From Rhodococcus spelaei (GTDB lineage: Bacteria > Actinomycetota > Actinomycetes > Mycobacteriales > Mycobacteriaceae): 64,000 nt of DNA. The stretch covers positions 248,001-312,000 of the forward strand of contig NZ_VIGH01000008.1 of NCBI RefSeq assembly GCF_006704125.1, given 5' to 3'. A model generated the notes under the pieces. It made no database searches, was not told the DNA's origin, and saw only the letters and a list, made by a program, of their open reading frames with translations. Of this stretch, positions 41,332-52,558 are shown one piece after another; position 1 is the stretch's first letter; each line of letters begins with the position of its first letter. The position numbers and the translations under genes are program-made.

Positions 41332-42780
41332 ATGACCGTCACCCAAGACCAGGCAGCCGGACAGCAAGCAGGCCTGACGCAGGACGAGGCCATCGCCTCG
41401 CTCGGCCATTACGGCTACGGCTGGTCCGACTCCGACGCCGCGGGCGCCAGCGCTCAGCGCGGTCTGTCCGAGGCCGTCGTGCGGGACATCTCCGCGAAGA
41501 AGAGCGAGCCCGAGTGGATGCTCGACATCCGACTCAAGGCACTCAAGACCTTCGACAAGAAGCCGATGCCGCACTGGGGCTCGAACCTCGAGGGCATCCA
41601 CTTCGACAACATCAAGTACTTCGTCCGGTCGAGCGAGAAGCAGGCGGAGTCCTGGGAGGACCTGCCCGAGGACATCAAGAACACCTACGACAAGCTCGGC
41701 ATCCCGGAGGCGGAGAAGCAGCGCCTCGTCGCCGGTGTCGCCGCGCAGTACGAGTCCGAGGTCGTCTACCACTCGATCCGTGAGGACCTCGAGAAGCAGG
41801 GCGTGATCTTCCTCGACACGGACACCGGGCTCAAGCAGCACCCGGAGCTGTTCAAGGAGTACTTCGGCTCGGTGATCCCGGCAGGAGACAACAAGTTCTC
41901 CGCGCTGAACACCGCCGTGTGGTCGGGTGGCTCGTTCATCTACGTGCCGCCGGGCGTGCACGTGGACATCCCGCTTCAGGCCTACTTCCGGATCAACACC
42001 GAGAACATGGGCCAGTTCGAGCGCACGCTGATCATCGTCGACGAGAACGCCTCCGTGCACTACGTCGAGGGCTGCACCGCGCCGATCTACAAGTCCGACT
42101 CGCTGCACTCCGCGGTCGTCGAGATCATCGTCAAGAAGGGCGGCCACTGCCGCTACACGACCATCCAGAACTGGTCGAACAACGTCTACAACCTGGTGAC
42201 CAAGCGCACCAAGGTGGACGCGGGCGGCTCGATGGAGTGGATCGACGGCAACATCGGGTCGAAGGTCACCATGAAGTACCCGGCCGTCTGGATGATGGGC
42301 GAGCACGCCCGCGGCGAGGTGCTCTCGGTCGCGTTCGCCGGCGAGGGACAGCACCAGGACACCGGCGCGAAGATGCTGCACCTGGCGCCGCACACCTCCT
42401 CGACCATCGTCAGCAAGTCCGTGGCCCGTGGCGGCGGCCGTGCCTCCTACCGTGGTCTGGTCCAGGTCAACAAGGGCGCACACGGCTCGAAGGCGACTGT
42501 CAAGTGTGACGCGCTGCTGGTCGACCAGATCAGCCGCTCCGACACCTACCCGTACGTCGACATCCGCGAGGACGACGTGTCGATGGGTCACGAGGCGACC
42601 GTGTCGAAGGTGTCCGAGGACCAGTTGTTCTACCTGATGAGCCGCGGCCTCACCGAGGACGAGGCGATGGCCATGGTGGTGCGTGGGTTCGTCGAGCCCA
42701 TCGCCAAGGAGCTGCCGATGGAGTACGCCCTCGAGCTCAACCGCCTGATCGAACTGCAGATGGAAGGGGCGGTTGGCTAG
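41332..42780 (+). CDS. sufB: Fe-S cluster scaffold protein SufB
   Basis: 482 residues, the scaffold subunit of SufBC2D. Seen: [20 protein letters not shown] at the N-terminus, the right-handed beta-helix core, the functional Cys in [16 protein letters not shown], and [21 protein letters not shown] with [20 protein letters not shown] at the C-terminus. Unlike M. tuberculosis SufB (Rv1461), no intein interrupts the frame. ATG at 41332 has AAGGAG upstream. Overlaps sufD by 1 bp. Confidence 0.97.
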   Translation: MTVTQDQAAGQQAGLTQDEAIASLGHYGYGWSDSDAAGASAQRGLSEAVVRDISAKKSEPEWMLDIRLKALKTFDKKPMPHWGSNLEGIHFDNIKYFVRSSEKQAESWEDLPEDIKNTYDKLGIPEAEKQRLVAGVAAQYESEVVYHSIREDLEKQGVIFLDTDTGLKQHPELFKEYFGSVIPAGDNKFSALNTAVWSGGSFIYVPPGVHVDIPLQAYFRINTENMGQFERTLIIVDENASVHYVEGCTAPIYKSDSLHSAVVEIIVKKGGHCRYTTIQNWSNNVYNLVTKRTKVDAGGSMEWIDGNIGSKVTMKYPAVWMMGEHARGEVLSVAFAGEGQHQDTGAKMLHLAPHTSSTIVSKSVARGGGRASYRGLVQVNKGAHGSKATVKCDALLVDQISRSDTYPYVDIREDDVSMGHEATVSKVSEDQLFYLMSRGLTEDEAMAMVVRGFVEPIAKELPMEYALELNRLIELQMEGAVG

Positions 42781-43994
42781 TGAGCAACCCCACAACAGGA
42801 GTGAAGGGCGCGGTCGCGGGGGAGAACCCCGCCGCCCCGGCAACGAACAGCACGGCCATTGCCACCAACAAGGGCGAGGTGTTCACCTCGTTCGACGTCA
42901 ACGCCTTCGAGGTCCCCGCGGGCCGTGACGAGGCCTGGCGCTTCACCCCGCTGCGCCGCCTGCGCGGACTGCACGACGGCTCGGCCGTCGCGTCCGGCTC
43001 GGTCGCCGTGGAGATCGCACCCGTCGACGGCGTCACCGTCGAGACGGTCGGTCGTGACGACGCTCGCCTCGGGCAGGCCGGTGTGCCCGCCGATCGCGTT
43101 GCTGCGCAGGCGTACTCGAGCTTCGAGTCCGCGACCGTCGTGACGGTCGGCGCGGAGCAGGAGATCGCCGACGCGGTCAACATCGTGGTGACCGGACCCG
43201 GCGCCGACAAGGTCGCCTTCGGGCACCTGCAGGTGCGGTTGGAGGCCTTCGCGAAGGTCACCGTCGTCCTCGACCAGCGCGGCAGCGGAACCTACGCGGA
43301 GAACGTCGAGTTCGTCCTCGGTGACAGCGCCAAGCTGACCGTGGTCGCGGTGCAGGACTGGGCCGACGACGCCGTGCACGTCGCCGCGCACCACTCCCGC
43401 CTCGGCCGCGACGCCGTGCTCCGGTACACCTCGGTGTCCCTGGGTGGCGACCTCGTCCGGCTCACCCCGACCGTCAAGTACGACGGTCCGGGCGGCGACG
43501 CCGAACTGCTCGGCCTGTACTTCGCCGACGCCGGCCAGTTCTTCGAGCAGCGACTGCTGGTGGACCACTCGGCACCGCACTGCAAGTCGAACGTCGTCTA
43601 CAAGGGTGCACTGCAGGGCGATCCGCACTCGGGCAAGCCGGACGCGCACACCGTGTGGGTCGGCGACGTACTGATCCGCGCGGAGGCCGAGGGCACCGAC
43701 ACCTTCGAGCTGAACCGGAACCTGGTGCTCACAGACGGTGCCCGCGCCGACTCGGTGCCGAACCTCGAGATCGAGACCGGCGAGATCGTCGGGGCCGGAC
43801 ACGCCAGTGCCACCGGACGTTTCGACGACGAGCAGCTGTTCTACCTGCGCTCGCGGGGTATCCCGGAAGACCAGGCCCGGCGCCTGGTGGTCCGCGGCTT
43901 CTTCCACGAGATCATCAACCGCATTGCCGTCCCGGAGGTGCGTGAGCGCCTCGAAGCCGCCATCGAGGTCGAGCTCGCCGCGGTCGGCGTCTGA
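42780..43994 (+). CDS. sufD: Fe-S cluster assembly protein SufD
   Basis: 404 residues, paralogue of SufB in the SufBC2D complex. The C-terminal helix shared with SufB is clear (SATGRFDDEQLFYLRSRGIP), as is DHSAPHCKSNVVYKGAL with the conserved His. The N-terminal 30 residues are a low-complexity Ala/Thr tail. GTG starts on the last base of the sufB stop. Confidence 0.96.
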   Translation: MSNPTTGVKGAVAGENPAAPATNSTAIATNKGEVFTSFDVNAFEVPAGRDEAWRFTPLRRLRGLHDGSAVASGSVAVEIAPVDGVTVETVGRDDARLGQAGVPADRVAAQAYSSFESATVVTVGAEQEIADAVNIVVTGPGADKVAFGHLQVRLEAFAKVTVVLDQRGSGTYAENVEFVLGDSAKLTVVAVQDWADDAVHVAAHHSRLGRDAVLRYTSVSLGGDLVRLTPTVKYDGPGGDAELLGLYFADAGQFFEQRLLVDHSAPHCKSNVVYKGALQGDPHSGKPDAHTVWVGDVLIRAEAEGTDTFELNRNLVLTDGARADSVPNLEIETGEIVGAGHASATGRFDDEQLFYLRSRGIPEDQARRLVVRGFFHEIINRIAVPEVRERLEAAIEVELAAVGV

Positions 43995-44048
43995 GATCAG
44001 CCGCTGCTGAGATCGTCGCCGCCACCACACTTTTCGAAGGAATACTCA

Positions 44049-46155
<2,107 letters not shown>

Positions 46156-46156
46156 C

Positions 46157-46645
46157 GTGCGTATGGAGCAGATGTACCAGGAAGTGATCCTGGACCACTA
46201 CAAGCACCCGCACGGACGGGGCCTGCGGGAGCCGTTCGGCGCCGAGGTGCACCACGTGAACCCGACCTGTGGGGACGAGATCACCCTGCGGGTCGCGCTC
46301 ACCGAGGACGGCCGTGTCGCGGACGTGTCGTACGACGGCCAGGGCTGCTCGATCAGTCAGGCCGCGACGTCGGTGCTCACCGACCAGGTCGTCGGGCTGG
46401 CGGTCGAGGACGCGCTCTCCACGGTGGCGGCGTTCGACGAGATGATCACCAGTCGTGGCGCCGTCGAGGGCGACGAGGACGTGATCGGCGACGGCATCGC
46501 GTTCGCGGGTGTCGCGAAGTACCCGGCCCGCGTCAAGTGCGCGCTGCTGGGGTGGATGGCATTCAAGGATGCCGTTGTTCGAATTGTTGACGGAGACGGC
46601 AGCGGCACCGCGGTGCCGGCGCAGACCGGAGGAGCTTCATCATGA
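46157..46645 (+). CDS. sufU: SufU zinc-dependent sulfurtransferase
   Basis: 162 residues. Zinc/sulfur ligands are in NPTCGDEI, GQGCSISQAATSVL and RVKCALLGWMAFKDA; the insertion between the second and third marks SufU rather than IscU. It accepts persulfide from SufS. GTG at 46157 lies 1 bp after sufS; ATG at 46163 is an alternative. Equivalent to Rv1465. Overlaps sufT by 4 bp. Confidence 0.94.
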   Translation: MRMEQMYQEVILDHYKHPHGRGLREPFGAEVHHVNPTCGDEITLRVALTEDGRVADVSYDGQGCSISQAATSVLTDQVVGLAVEDALSTVAAFDEMITSRGAVEGDEDVIGDGIAFAGVAKYPARVKCALLGWMAFKDAVVRIVDGDGSGTAVPAQTGGASS

Positions 46646-47040
46646 CCGACACCCAGGCCACCGAGCAGTCGCCGGAGCCGGCCGCCGAGCAGCAGACGCC
46701 GGTTGTCGAGCTGACCCCCGAGCAGCAGGCAGTGATCGACGACCTGGAGGAGGCGATGCGGGACGTCGTCGACCCGGAGCTCGGCATCAACGTCGTCGAC
46801 CTCGGCCTGGTCTACGGCATCTCCGTGGACGACGAGTCCGTCGCCACCGTCGACATGACGCTGACGTCGGCGGCCTGCCCGCTGACCGACGTGATCGAGG
46901 AGCAGGCCCGAGGTGCGCTGGTCAAGAGCGGTCTGGTGGAGGACCTGAAGATCAACTGGGTCTGGATGCCGCCGTGGGGGCCGGACAAGATCACCGAGGA
47001 CGGTCGCGAGCAGCTGCGGGCGCTCGGGTTCACCGTCTGA
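46642..47040 (+). CDS. sufT: SufT, DUF59 Fe-S maturation factor
   Basis: 132 residues; the N-terminal 30 are acidic and low complexity, then the MIP18/DUF59 domain with DVVDPELGINVVDLGLVYG, the Cys in SAACPLTD and a C-terminal VWMPPWGPDKITEDG. Thought to help deliver clusters to client proteins. ATGA overlap with sufU. Equivalent to Rv1466. Last gene of the operon; the convergent ku stop is 8 bp away. Confidence 0.94.
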   Translation: MTDTQATEQSPEPAAEQQTPVVELTPEQQAVIDDLEEAMRDVVDPELGINVVDLGLVYGISVDDESVATVDMTLTSAACPLTDVIEEQARGALVKSGLVEDLKINWVWMPPWGPDKITEDGREQLRALGFTV

Positions 47041-47048
47041 CCCGAGGT

Positions 47049-47906
47049 TCAGCCCGTCTTGCGCGCGGGCGCGCGCTTGGCTGACTTCGACGGCTTCTCG
47101 GCGGTGGCGCCGTCCTTGCCGGAGCCGGACTTCGCGGCATCCACGCTGCGCTGCAGTGCCGCGACCAGATCCACGACCTCGGCGTCGGCCGCGTGCGCGG
47201 CCGCAGCGGGCACGCTCACCTTCTGTCCGCCGTTGGCGATCGCCTCGTCGAGCATCTTCTGCAGCTGGATCTGGTAGTCGTCGGTGTAGGTGTCGGGCTG
47301 GAAGTCCTCGGACATCGACTCCACCAGCATCTTCGCCATCGACAACTCCTTGTCCGACGGCGCCGCTGCGTCGACCAGCTTGTCGAAGTCTGCGGCCCGC
47401 ACCTCGTCCGGCCACAACAGCGTCTGGATGACCAGGACACCGTCGCGCACCCGCAGCGCCGCCAACCGTGTGCGCTGGCGCAGGGTGAAATGCACGAGTG
47501 CGGTGCGGTCGCTCTCGGTCAGCGTGGACGCGAGCAGTTGATACGCCTTGGGGGAGGCCGAGTCCGGCTCCAGGAAGTAGCTCTTCTCGAACAGGATCGG
47601 ATCGATCTGCTCCGACGGCACGAACTGCAGTACCGGGATCTCGTGCTTCTCGGCGGCGGGCAGCTTGTCGAAGTCCTCGTCGGTGAGGATCACCTGGGTG
47701 CCGTCCTCGGACAGGTAGGCCTTGTCGATGTCGGCGAACTGCACGACGTTGCCGCACTCGGAGCAGACACGGTTGTACTTGATGCGTCCGCCGTCCTTGC
47801 CGTGGACCTGGTGAAACTTGATGTCGTGGTCCTCGGTCGCGGTGTAGACCTTCACGGGGACGTTCACCAGACCGAACGCGATGGAGCCTTTCCATATCGA
47901 CCGCAT
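47049..47906 (-). CDS. ku: Ku protein of bacterial NHEJ
   Basis: 285 residues, homodimeric DNA-end-binding protein. The family start MRSIWKGSIAFGLVNVPVKV, the central YLEPDSASPKAYQLL-type region (FLEPDSASPKAYQLL) and KMLVESMSEDF are present. The C-terminus is a Lys/Ser/Ala tail (KPSKSAKRAPARKTG), as in many actinobacterial Ku proteins. ATG at 47906 is chosen over an upstream in-frame start to match the family. Divergent from ligD across 50 bp. Confidence 0.95.
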   Translation of the reverse strand: MRSIWKGSIAFGLVNVPVKVYTATEDHDIKFHQVHGKDGGRIKYNRVCSECGNVVQFADIDKAYLSEDGTQVILTDEDFDKLPAAEKHEIPVLQFVPSEQIDPILFEKSYFLEPDSASPKAYQLLASTLTESDRTALVHFTLRQRTRLAALRVRDGVLVIQTLLWPDEVRAADFDKLVDAAAPSDKELSMAKMLVESMSEDFQPDTYTDDYQIQLQKMLDEAIANGGQKVSVPAAAAHAADAEVVDLVAALQRSVDAAKSGSGKDGATAEKPSKSAKRAPARKTG

Positions 47907-47956
47907 CCGTCCATGATGGTCCATACTGTGGGATCAGGCCAGGCAAAGGGCGGAAG

Positions 47957-49831
47957 ATGAGTCACGACGCCGCGGTGGTCGTCGGCGGCAAGCGGCTGTC
48001 GCTGACCAATCTGGACAAGGTGCTCTATCCCGAGACCGGCACCACCAAGGCGGAAGTCCTGCAGTACTTCACGCAGGTCGGTGCGGTGATGGTGCCGCTG
48101 CTCGCGGGCAGGCCCGTCACCAGGAAGCGGTGGCCGGACGGGACCGCCGCGACGCCGTTCTTCCAGAAGAACGTCGATTCGGCCACGCCGGCGTGGGTCG
48201 AGCGGCGGACGATGACGCACGGGTCGAAGACGATCGCGTACCCGCTGGTGGACGACCTCGCCGCGCTGGTGTACTTCGCGCAGTCGGGGTCGCTGGAGTT
48301 CCACGTGCCGCAGTGGCGATTCGGGGCCGACGGCCAGCCGATGCACCCCGACCGGTTGGTGGTGGACCTGGACCCGGGGCCGGGCGTGAGCCTCGAGCAG
48401 TGCGCGGAGGTCGCGCTCCGGGTGCGTGAGCGACTGCAGCGGCACGGGCTCGACGCGCTGCCGGTCACCAGCGGCAGCAAGGGGATTCACCTGTACTCCG
48501 GGCTCGCCGAAGGCTGGACGTCGCAGCGCTGCGTCGAGTTCGCCAAGGCGATCGCCGTCGACCTCGAGCGCGAGACACCGAAGACGGTGATCTCCAAGAT
48601 GACTCGCGCGCAGCGCGACGGGAAGGTGTTCGTCGACTGGAGTCAGAACTCGGCCTCGAAGACCACGGTGTCGCCGTACTCACTGCGCGGAACCGCGCGG
48701 CCGACGGTCGCGGCGCCGCGGACCTGGGCCGAACTCGCCGCAGCGGGGCTGCGGCAGTTGGACTTCGGTGAGGTGCTCGGTCGCCTCGAGTCGGGTGTCG
48801 CGCCCGCCGTGATCCCGGCGCAGGCGCCGAAGCCGCCCGCCGCGACCCGCCTCCCGCGTTCGACCGTGGACCTGCAGCCGATGCTGGCGTCCCGGTCCAC
48901 CGCGGAAGAGTTTGCGCCGCGGGCCGATCCGACGGTGTGGGCCTTCGAGTACAAACTCGACGGCTACCGCGCCCTGGTGTACTTCGAGCACGACGCGGGA
49001 TCGGGCCCCGGTTCGCTGCGGTTGGTCAGCCGCAACGGGCAGGACCTGACGCCGACCTTCCCCGAACTGGGCCAGGTCCCGGCCGGGTTGCGGGGCCACA
49101 CGGGGGTGCTCGACGGGGAGATCGTGGTCTGCGACGAGGAAGGCGCGCCGAGCTTCGGACTGCTGCAGCAGCGGATCGGGCGCCGGGGCGGCCCCGGACC
49201 CGCCGCCAGGCTGTTGCTGTTCGACGTGCTCGAACTCGACGGGACGGACCTGGCGGCAAAACCGTTCCGGGATCGACGCACGGTCCTCGAGGCGATCCCA
49301 CTCGATCCGGCGGACTCCTGGCACGTGCCCGACCTGGCGCCCGCCGACCTCGCCGAGGCGTTCGAGCGCAGCCGTGTCGACCGGATGGAGGGGCTGGTTG
49401 CCAAGCGTTGGGACTCGTCGTACCGGCCCGGGAGGTCGCCGTCCTGGGTCAAGCTCAAGCACTTTCGGGAGTGCGAGGTGGTGGTCGGTGGCTGGCAGCC
49501 GGGGGAGGGCGGCCGGGCGCGGGGCATCGGGTCGTTGCTACTCGGGGTGCCCGACGAGAATGGCGGTCTGCGCTACGTCGGCAAGGTGGGCAGCGGGTTC
49601 TCCGACGCGACCCTGACCGAACTCGGTGAACTGACCGGGCGACTGTCGAGCGAGCAGTCGCCGTTCCTGACGGACATCGACGTGCCCGGAGCGCGCTGGG
49701 TCAGGCCGGAACTCGTTGCGGAGGTCAGGTACTCGGAGCTGACTGGTGACGGCAAGCTGCGGCACCCCGTGTGGCGGGGGTTGCGGCGGGACAAGAATCC
49801 CGATCAGGTCGTGGGGGCGGGTTCGGGGTGA
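47957..49831 (+). CDS. ligD: LigD-type NHEJ protein: polymerase + ligase, no phosphoesterase domain
   Basis: 624 residues. The N-terminal AEP-type polymerase domain (about 10-275) has the metal Asp pair D137/D139 in VVDLDPG and the following SGSKGIHLY. A Pro/Ala linker (285-302) leads to the ATP-dependent ligase domain with the adenylated Lys333 in FEYKLDGYRAL, GEIVVCDEEG, and VAKRWDSSYRPGRSPSWVKLK. The 3'-phosphoesterase domain that sits between them in M. tuberculosis LigD (759 residues) is missing. It repairs double-strand breaks with the divergent Ku. ATG start with AGGGCGGAAG upstream. Confidence 0.93.
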   Translation: MSHDAAVVVGGKRLSLTNLDKVLYPETGTTKAEVLQYFTQVGAVMVPLLAGRPVTRKRWPDGTAATPFFQKNVDSATPAWVERRTMTHGSKTIAYPLVDDLAALVYFAQSGSLEFHVPQWRFGADGQPMHPDRLVVDLDPGPGVSLEQCAEVALRVRERLQRHGLDALPVTSGSKGIHLYSGLAEGWTSQRCVEFAKAIAVDLERETPKTVISKMTRAQRDGKVFVDWSQNSASKTTVSPYSLRGTARPTVAAPRTWAELAAAGLRQLDFGEVLGRLESGVAPAVIPAQAPKPPAATRLPRSTVDLQPMLASRSTAEEFAPRADPTVWAFEYKLDGYRALVYFEHDAGSGPGSLRLVSRNGQDLTPTFPELGQVPAGLRGHTGVLDGEIVVCDEEGAPSFGLLQQRIGRRGGPGPAARLLLFDVLELDGTDLAAKPFRDRRTVLEAIPLDPADSWHVPDLAPADLAEAFERSRVDRMEGLVAKRWDSSYRPGRSPSWVKLKHFRECEVVVGGWQPGEGGRARGIGSLLLGVPDENGGLRYVGKVGSGFSDATLTELGELTGRLSSEQSPFLTDIDVPGARWVRPELVAEVRYSELTGDGKLRHPVWRGLRRDKNPDQVVGAGSG

Positions 49832-49926
49832 GTCAGATCCCTGCAGGATCGCGGTGCGGTCGGGACGGTCGGCGCGGATACTGGGACGACCTGCATGCGG
49901 CACCGACACGAAGGGATCCCGCAACC

Positions 49927-50328
49927 ATGGCGAAGACCCAGAGCGGCTCTGTGAATGGCGTTGGAGACACTCCCTCCCTGCTGATCGACGCGAGAATCGA
50001 GGAGTTGGGCGACTGGCGCGGGGCGATGCTCGCGCAGGTCCGCGCTCTCGTCCTGCAGGCCGAACCCGACGTGGTCGAGGAGTGGAAGTGGAGAGGGGTT
50101 CCGGTGTGGTCGCACGTCGGAATGATCTGCACCGGTGAGACGTACAAGAACGCCGTGAAGGTCACCTTCGTGAAGGGCGCATCCTTGGCGGACCCCTCGG
50201 GTCTCTTCAACTCCAGCCTCGAAGGGAACACCAGGCGCGCCATCGATTTCCACGAGGACGACAAGATCGACGAGAAGGCGTTCACGGCGCTCGTTCGCGC
50301 CGCCGTGGAATTGAACACGTCACGGTGA
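49927..50328 (+). CDS. DUF1801-domain protein
   Basis: 133 residues of the YdhG/DUF1801 family. The DUF1801 block runs from RALVLQAEPDVVEEWKWRG to YKNAVKVTFVKGASL, with the trailing GNTRRAIDFHEDDKIDEKAF. Some relatives are described as iron chaperone-like, but function here is unknown. ATG at 49927 in ACCATGG context. Lies 95 bp after ligD and is not part of the core syntenic block. Confidence 0.85.
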   Translation: MAKTQSGSVNGVGDTPSLLIDARIEELGDWRGAMLAQVRALVLQAEPDVVEEWKWRGVPVWSHVGMICTGETYKNAVKVTFVKGASLADPSGLFNSSLEGNTRRAIDFHEDDKIDEKAFTALVRAAVELNTSR

Positions 50329-50432
50329 ACGGGAGTTGAAGAACGCGCCGGTGCTCCCGCCGGCGGATGGCTCCGACGACGCGGCCCTGCCCAGCTGGAT
50401 CCACACCGGTTCGCTCGGCTCGTAATGTGTTT

Positions 50433-50465
50433 CCCCGCAACGCCGGACAGGTCGGCGTTGCGGGG
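50433..50465. terminator. Hairpin, likely terminator
   Basis: 12-bp perfect stem CCCCGCAACGCC (50433-50444) with its complement at 50454-50465 and a 9-nt loop, in the 240-bp gap after the DUF1801 gene. The remaining gap shows no other supportable feature. Confidence 0.6.
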
Positions 50466-50568
50466 GAGTCAGGGCCGCTCGTGTCGTACCGGGTTGGTAC
50501 GTTGGGACGGTCGTGGGCGGCTCTCTTCGGGCACTGCTCGTCAGTCGTTCCGAAAGGCCTTCGCTTCC

Positions 50569-51372
50569 ATGGTGATGGGTGCAACCCATGCTGTCTCCGG
50601 CGCCGTCGCCGGACTCGTTGCCGCACAGGCACTACCAGCGGACTGGGGTGGACCCACCTCCACCGCGGAATTGTTCACCTTCGCCGGGGTGTGCGCCGGG
50701 TCCGCTCTGCTGCCCGACCTGGACACCGCGCAGTCGACGGTGGCCCGCTCGTTCGGTCCGGTCAGCACCCTCGTGGCGCGGGGCGTCGACGAGCTGTCCC
50801 TGTGGTACTACCGGCTGACCCGGGGCCGTAGGGACCCGCGTCGCAACGGTGGACACCGGACCCTCACGCACACAGCGTTGTTCGCGATCCTGGTGAGCGT
50901 GGGCGTCTCGGCGCTGGTCACCGCGTTCGGCAGGACGGCGGTGGTCGGCGTCCTGTTCGTCACGCTCGGCCTCGCGCTGCGTGGGCTGGCGGGGGACTGG
51001 GCGAAACGCAACGGCTGGCCGGCGGTCACGGTCACCGCAGCCGTGCTCGCGGCGCTGACCTGGACCTGGTATCCCGACGAGGTGGGATCGCGCGCGCTCG
51101 GGGTGGCCGTGGGACTCGGCTGTGCGGTGCACTGCCTCGGTGACGCGATCACCAAGGAGGGCGTGCCGTTCCTGGCGCCCTTCGCGGCGTGGCGCGGTCG
51201 GCGCTGGCGCGAACTGCGACTGCCGGACCTGATCTCGATCAGGGCAGGCGGGGCGTTCGAGCGCGCGGTCCTTGGCCCGCTGCTGACGATTGTGGCTGTG
51301 GGACTGGCGCTGTGGGCTCTCGACGGCGTTCCCGAGGCAGTGACCGAAGCGGTGGGTTCGGTCCGGCGCTGA
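50569..51372 (+). CDS. YdjM-like membrane-bound metal-dependent hydrolase family protein
   Basis: 267 residues with about five membrane helices. The family pattern of His/Asp residues is intact: GATHAVSGAVAG, SALLPDLDTAQS, GGHRTLTHTALF and HCLGDAITKEGVPFLAPF. Enzyme activity has not been shown for most of the family (YdjM is an E. coli SOS-induced inner-membrane protein). ATG at 50569 or 50575. Its last 134 bp are antisense to the DUF2235 gene end. Confidence 0.85.
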   Translation: MVMGATHAVSGAVAGLVAAQALPADWGGPTSTAELFTFAGVCAGSALLPDLDTAQSTVARSFGPVSTLVARGVDELSLWYYRLTRGRRDPRRNGGHRTLTHTALFAILVSVGVSALVTAFGRTAVVGVLFVTLGLALRGLAGDWAKRNGWPAVTVTAAVLAALTWTWYPDEVGSRALGVAVGLGCAVHCLGDAITKEGVPFLAPFAAWRGRRWRELRLPDLISIRAGGAFERAVLGPLLTIVAVGLALWALDGVPEAVTEAVGSVRR

Positions 51373-52465
51373 CGGCGGAGTCGTGACAGGCCGCCGAGCG
51401 GAAGCGGTCAGCTGGGTGCCGGTCCCATCCCTCGTCTACCCAGTTCGGGTCCTGCAGTCGGCTGCCGTACGACGGGTCGTGTTCGCGGCGCAGTCGCACG
51501 CTGGCGTGCACGTTCACGCCGGGCGCGGGACGGCGGTGCCGCCAGATCAGCAGCGACCAGATCCAACCCGTCGGGTGTACCCGCGCCGTCGCGTCCGCAG
51601 GCTCGAGGGTCGGCAGCTCACGGAGCTCCTCCGTTCGCCGTAGCTGGACACCGTGTGTGCGGGCGCCGTCGAGCACCCACATGAGCGAGATGTCGGAGAG
51701 TTCGTGCTCCTCGAAGCCGCCGCCGACGTCCGAGTGCACCCCCGCGAACCACGCCTCCTCGATTCGGGGATTGCGGACGGGGTCCTGGCGGTAGGGCCGG
51801 CGCTTCTCGTCGATCGAGATGGCGTGCCGGCCGGCGAGCACATTGCTCAGGTGGTGGGTGTTCGGGAAGCTGAGATCGCGGCGGAAGATGCCCGGTGCGC
51901 TGACGGTGTCCCAGACGCCCAGGTAGTGCACTGGAATCGAGAAGCTGCCGTCGACAGCACGACACAGCGTGCTGGAGAACTCGGCGGCCTCGGCACGGTC
52001 CGCGTCGGTCCACTTGTGCCGCCGGGCGTAGGTCGCGATCGCATACTCGACGAGGTTGTCCGACGCCTGCCGCGGAATGCCGATCAGGTGCAGTAGGCCG
52101 GCGAGTGCCCGCGCGGTGTACGCGCCGCGGCTGAACCCGAAGATGAAGATCTGATCGCCGGGTTCCCAGTGGTTCATCAGGAATGTGTACGCGTCGGCCA
52201 GGTTGGTCTTGAGTCCGAGTCCGAACGCGAGCCCGAGCATCCGCGAGTACCAGCGACCGATCCTGGTGTGGGCACCCGCGGCGGAGAGCGTGCCGACCCC
52301 CGGGTCGTAGAACAGGATCTGTTCCCCGGCGGTGTTCTCGAGGGCACGGAACAGCCGGATCACATTGGTGTTCCGGGTCGCACGAATCTGATTCCCCGTG
52401 CCGTCGAAGCAGACGACGATGCGCTTCGGCGCGGGCGGTGGGGGAGTGGGTTGAGTGTCCGGCAT
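51239..52465 (-). CDS. DUF2235 alpha/beta-hydrolase-like protein
   Basis: 408 residues of the DUF2235 family (the fold of T6SS phospholipase effectors such as Tle1, but widespread outside T6SS). KRIVVCFDGTGNQIRATRNT at the N-terminus, nucleophile Ser in FGFSRGAYTARALAG, and AWFAGVHSDVGGGFEEHELS (Asp/His region). The ATG has GGAGG 8 bp upstream. The last ~70 residues lack family similarity, are Arg/Pro-rich and run antisense into the YdjM-like gene, so the native stop may have been lost by a frameshift near 51430. No T6SS genes are visible. Confidence 0.8.
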   Translation of the reverse strand: MPDTQPTPPPPAPKRIVVCFDGTGNQIRATRNTNVIRLFRALENTAGEQILFYDPGVGTLSAAGAHTRIGRWYSRMLGLAFGLGLKTNLADAYTFLMNHWEPGDQIFIFGFSRGAYTARALAGLLHLIGIPRQASDNLVEYAIATYARRHKWTDADRAEAAEFSSTLCRAVDGSFSIPVHYLGVWDTVSAPGIFRRDLSFPNTHHLSNVLAGRHAISIDEKRRPYRQDPVRNPRIEEAWFAGVHSDVGGGFEEHELSDISLMWVLDGARTHGVQLRRTEELRELPTLEPADATARVHPTGWIWSLLIWRHRRPAPGVNVHASVRLRREHDPSYGSRLQDPNWVDEGWDRHPADRFRSAACHDSAVSAGPNPPLRSLPRERRREPTAPVPQPQSSAAGQGPRARTPRLP

Positions 52466-52534
52466 GGTGTCGCCTCCAATGGCTACCGCTACTGGTCCCC
52501 TCGACGTTAGAGCGGCGGGCGACGGAGGTCACGA

Positions 52535-52546
52535 GTAGTGCACTAC
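52535..52546. promoter_or_regulatory. 12-bp palindrome upstream of the DUF2235 gene
   Basis: GTAGTGCACTAC is a perfect palindrome 70 bp upstream of the DUF2235 start, in the 93-bp gap shared with the lycopene cyclase 3' end. Possible operator; no regulator is adjacent. Confidence 0.3.
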
Positions 52547-52558
52547 CCGGATCCGGAC

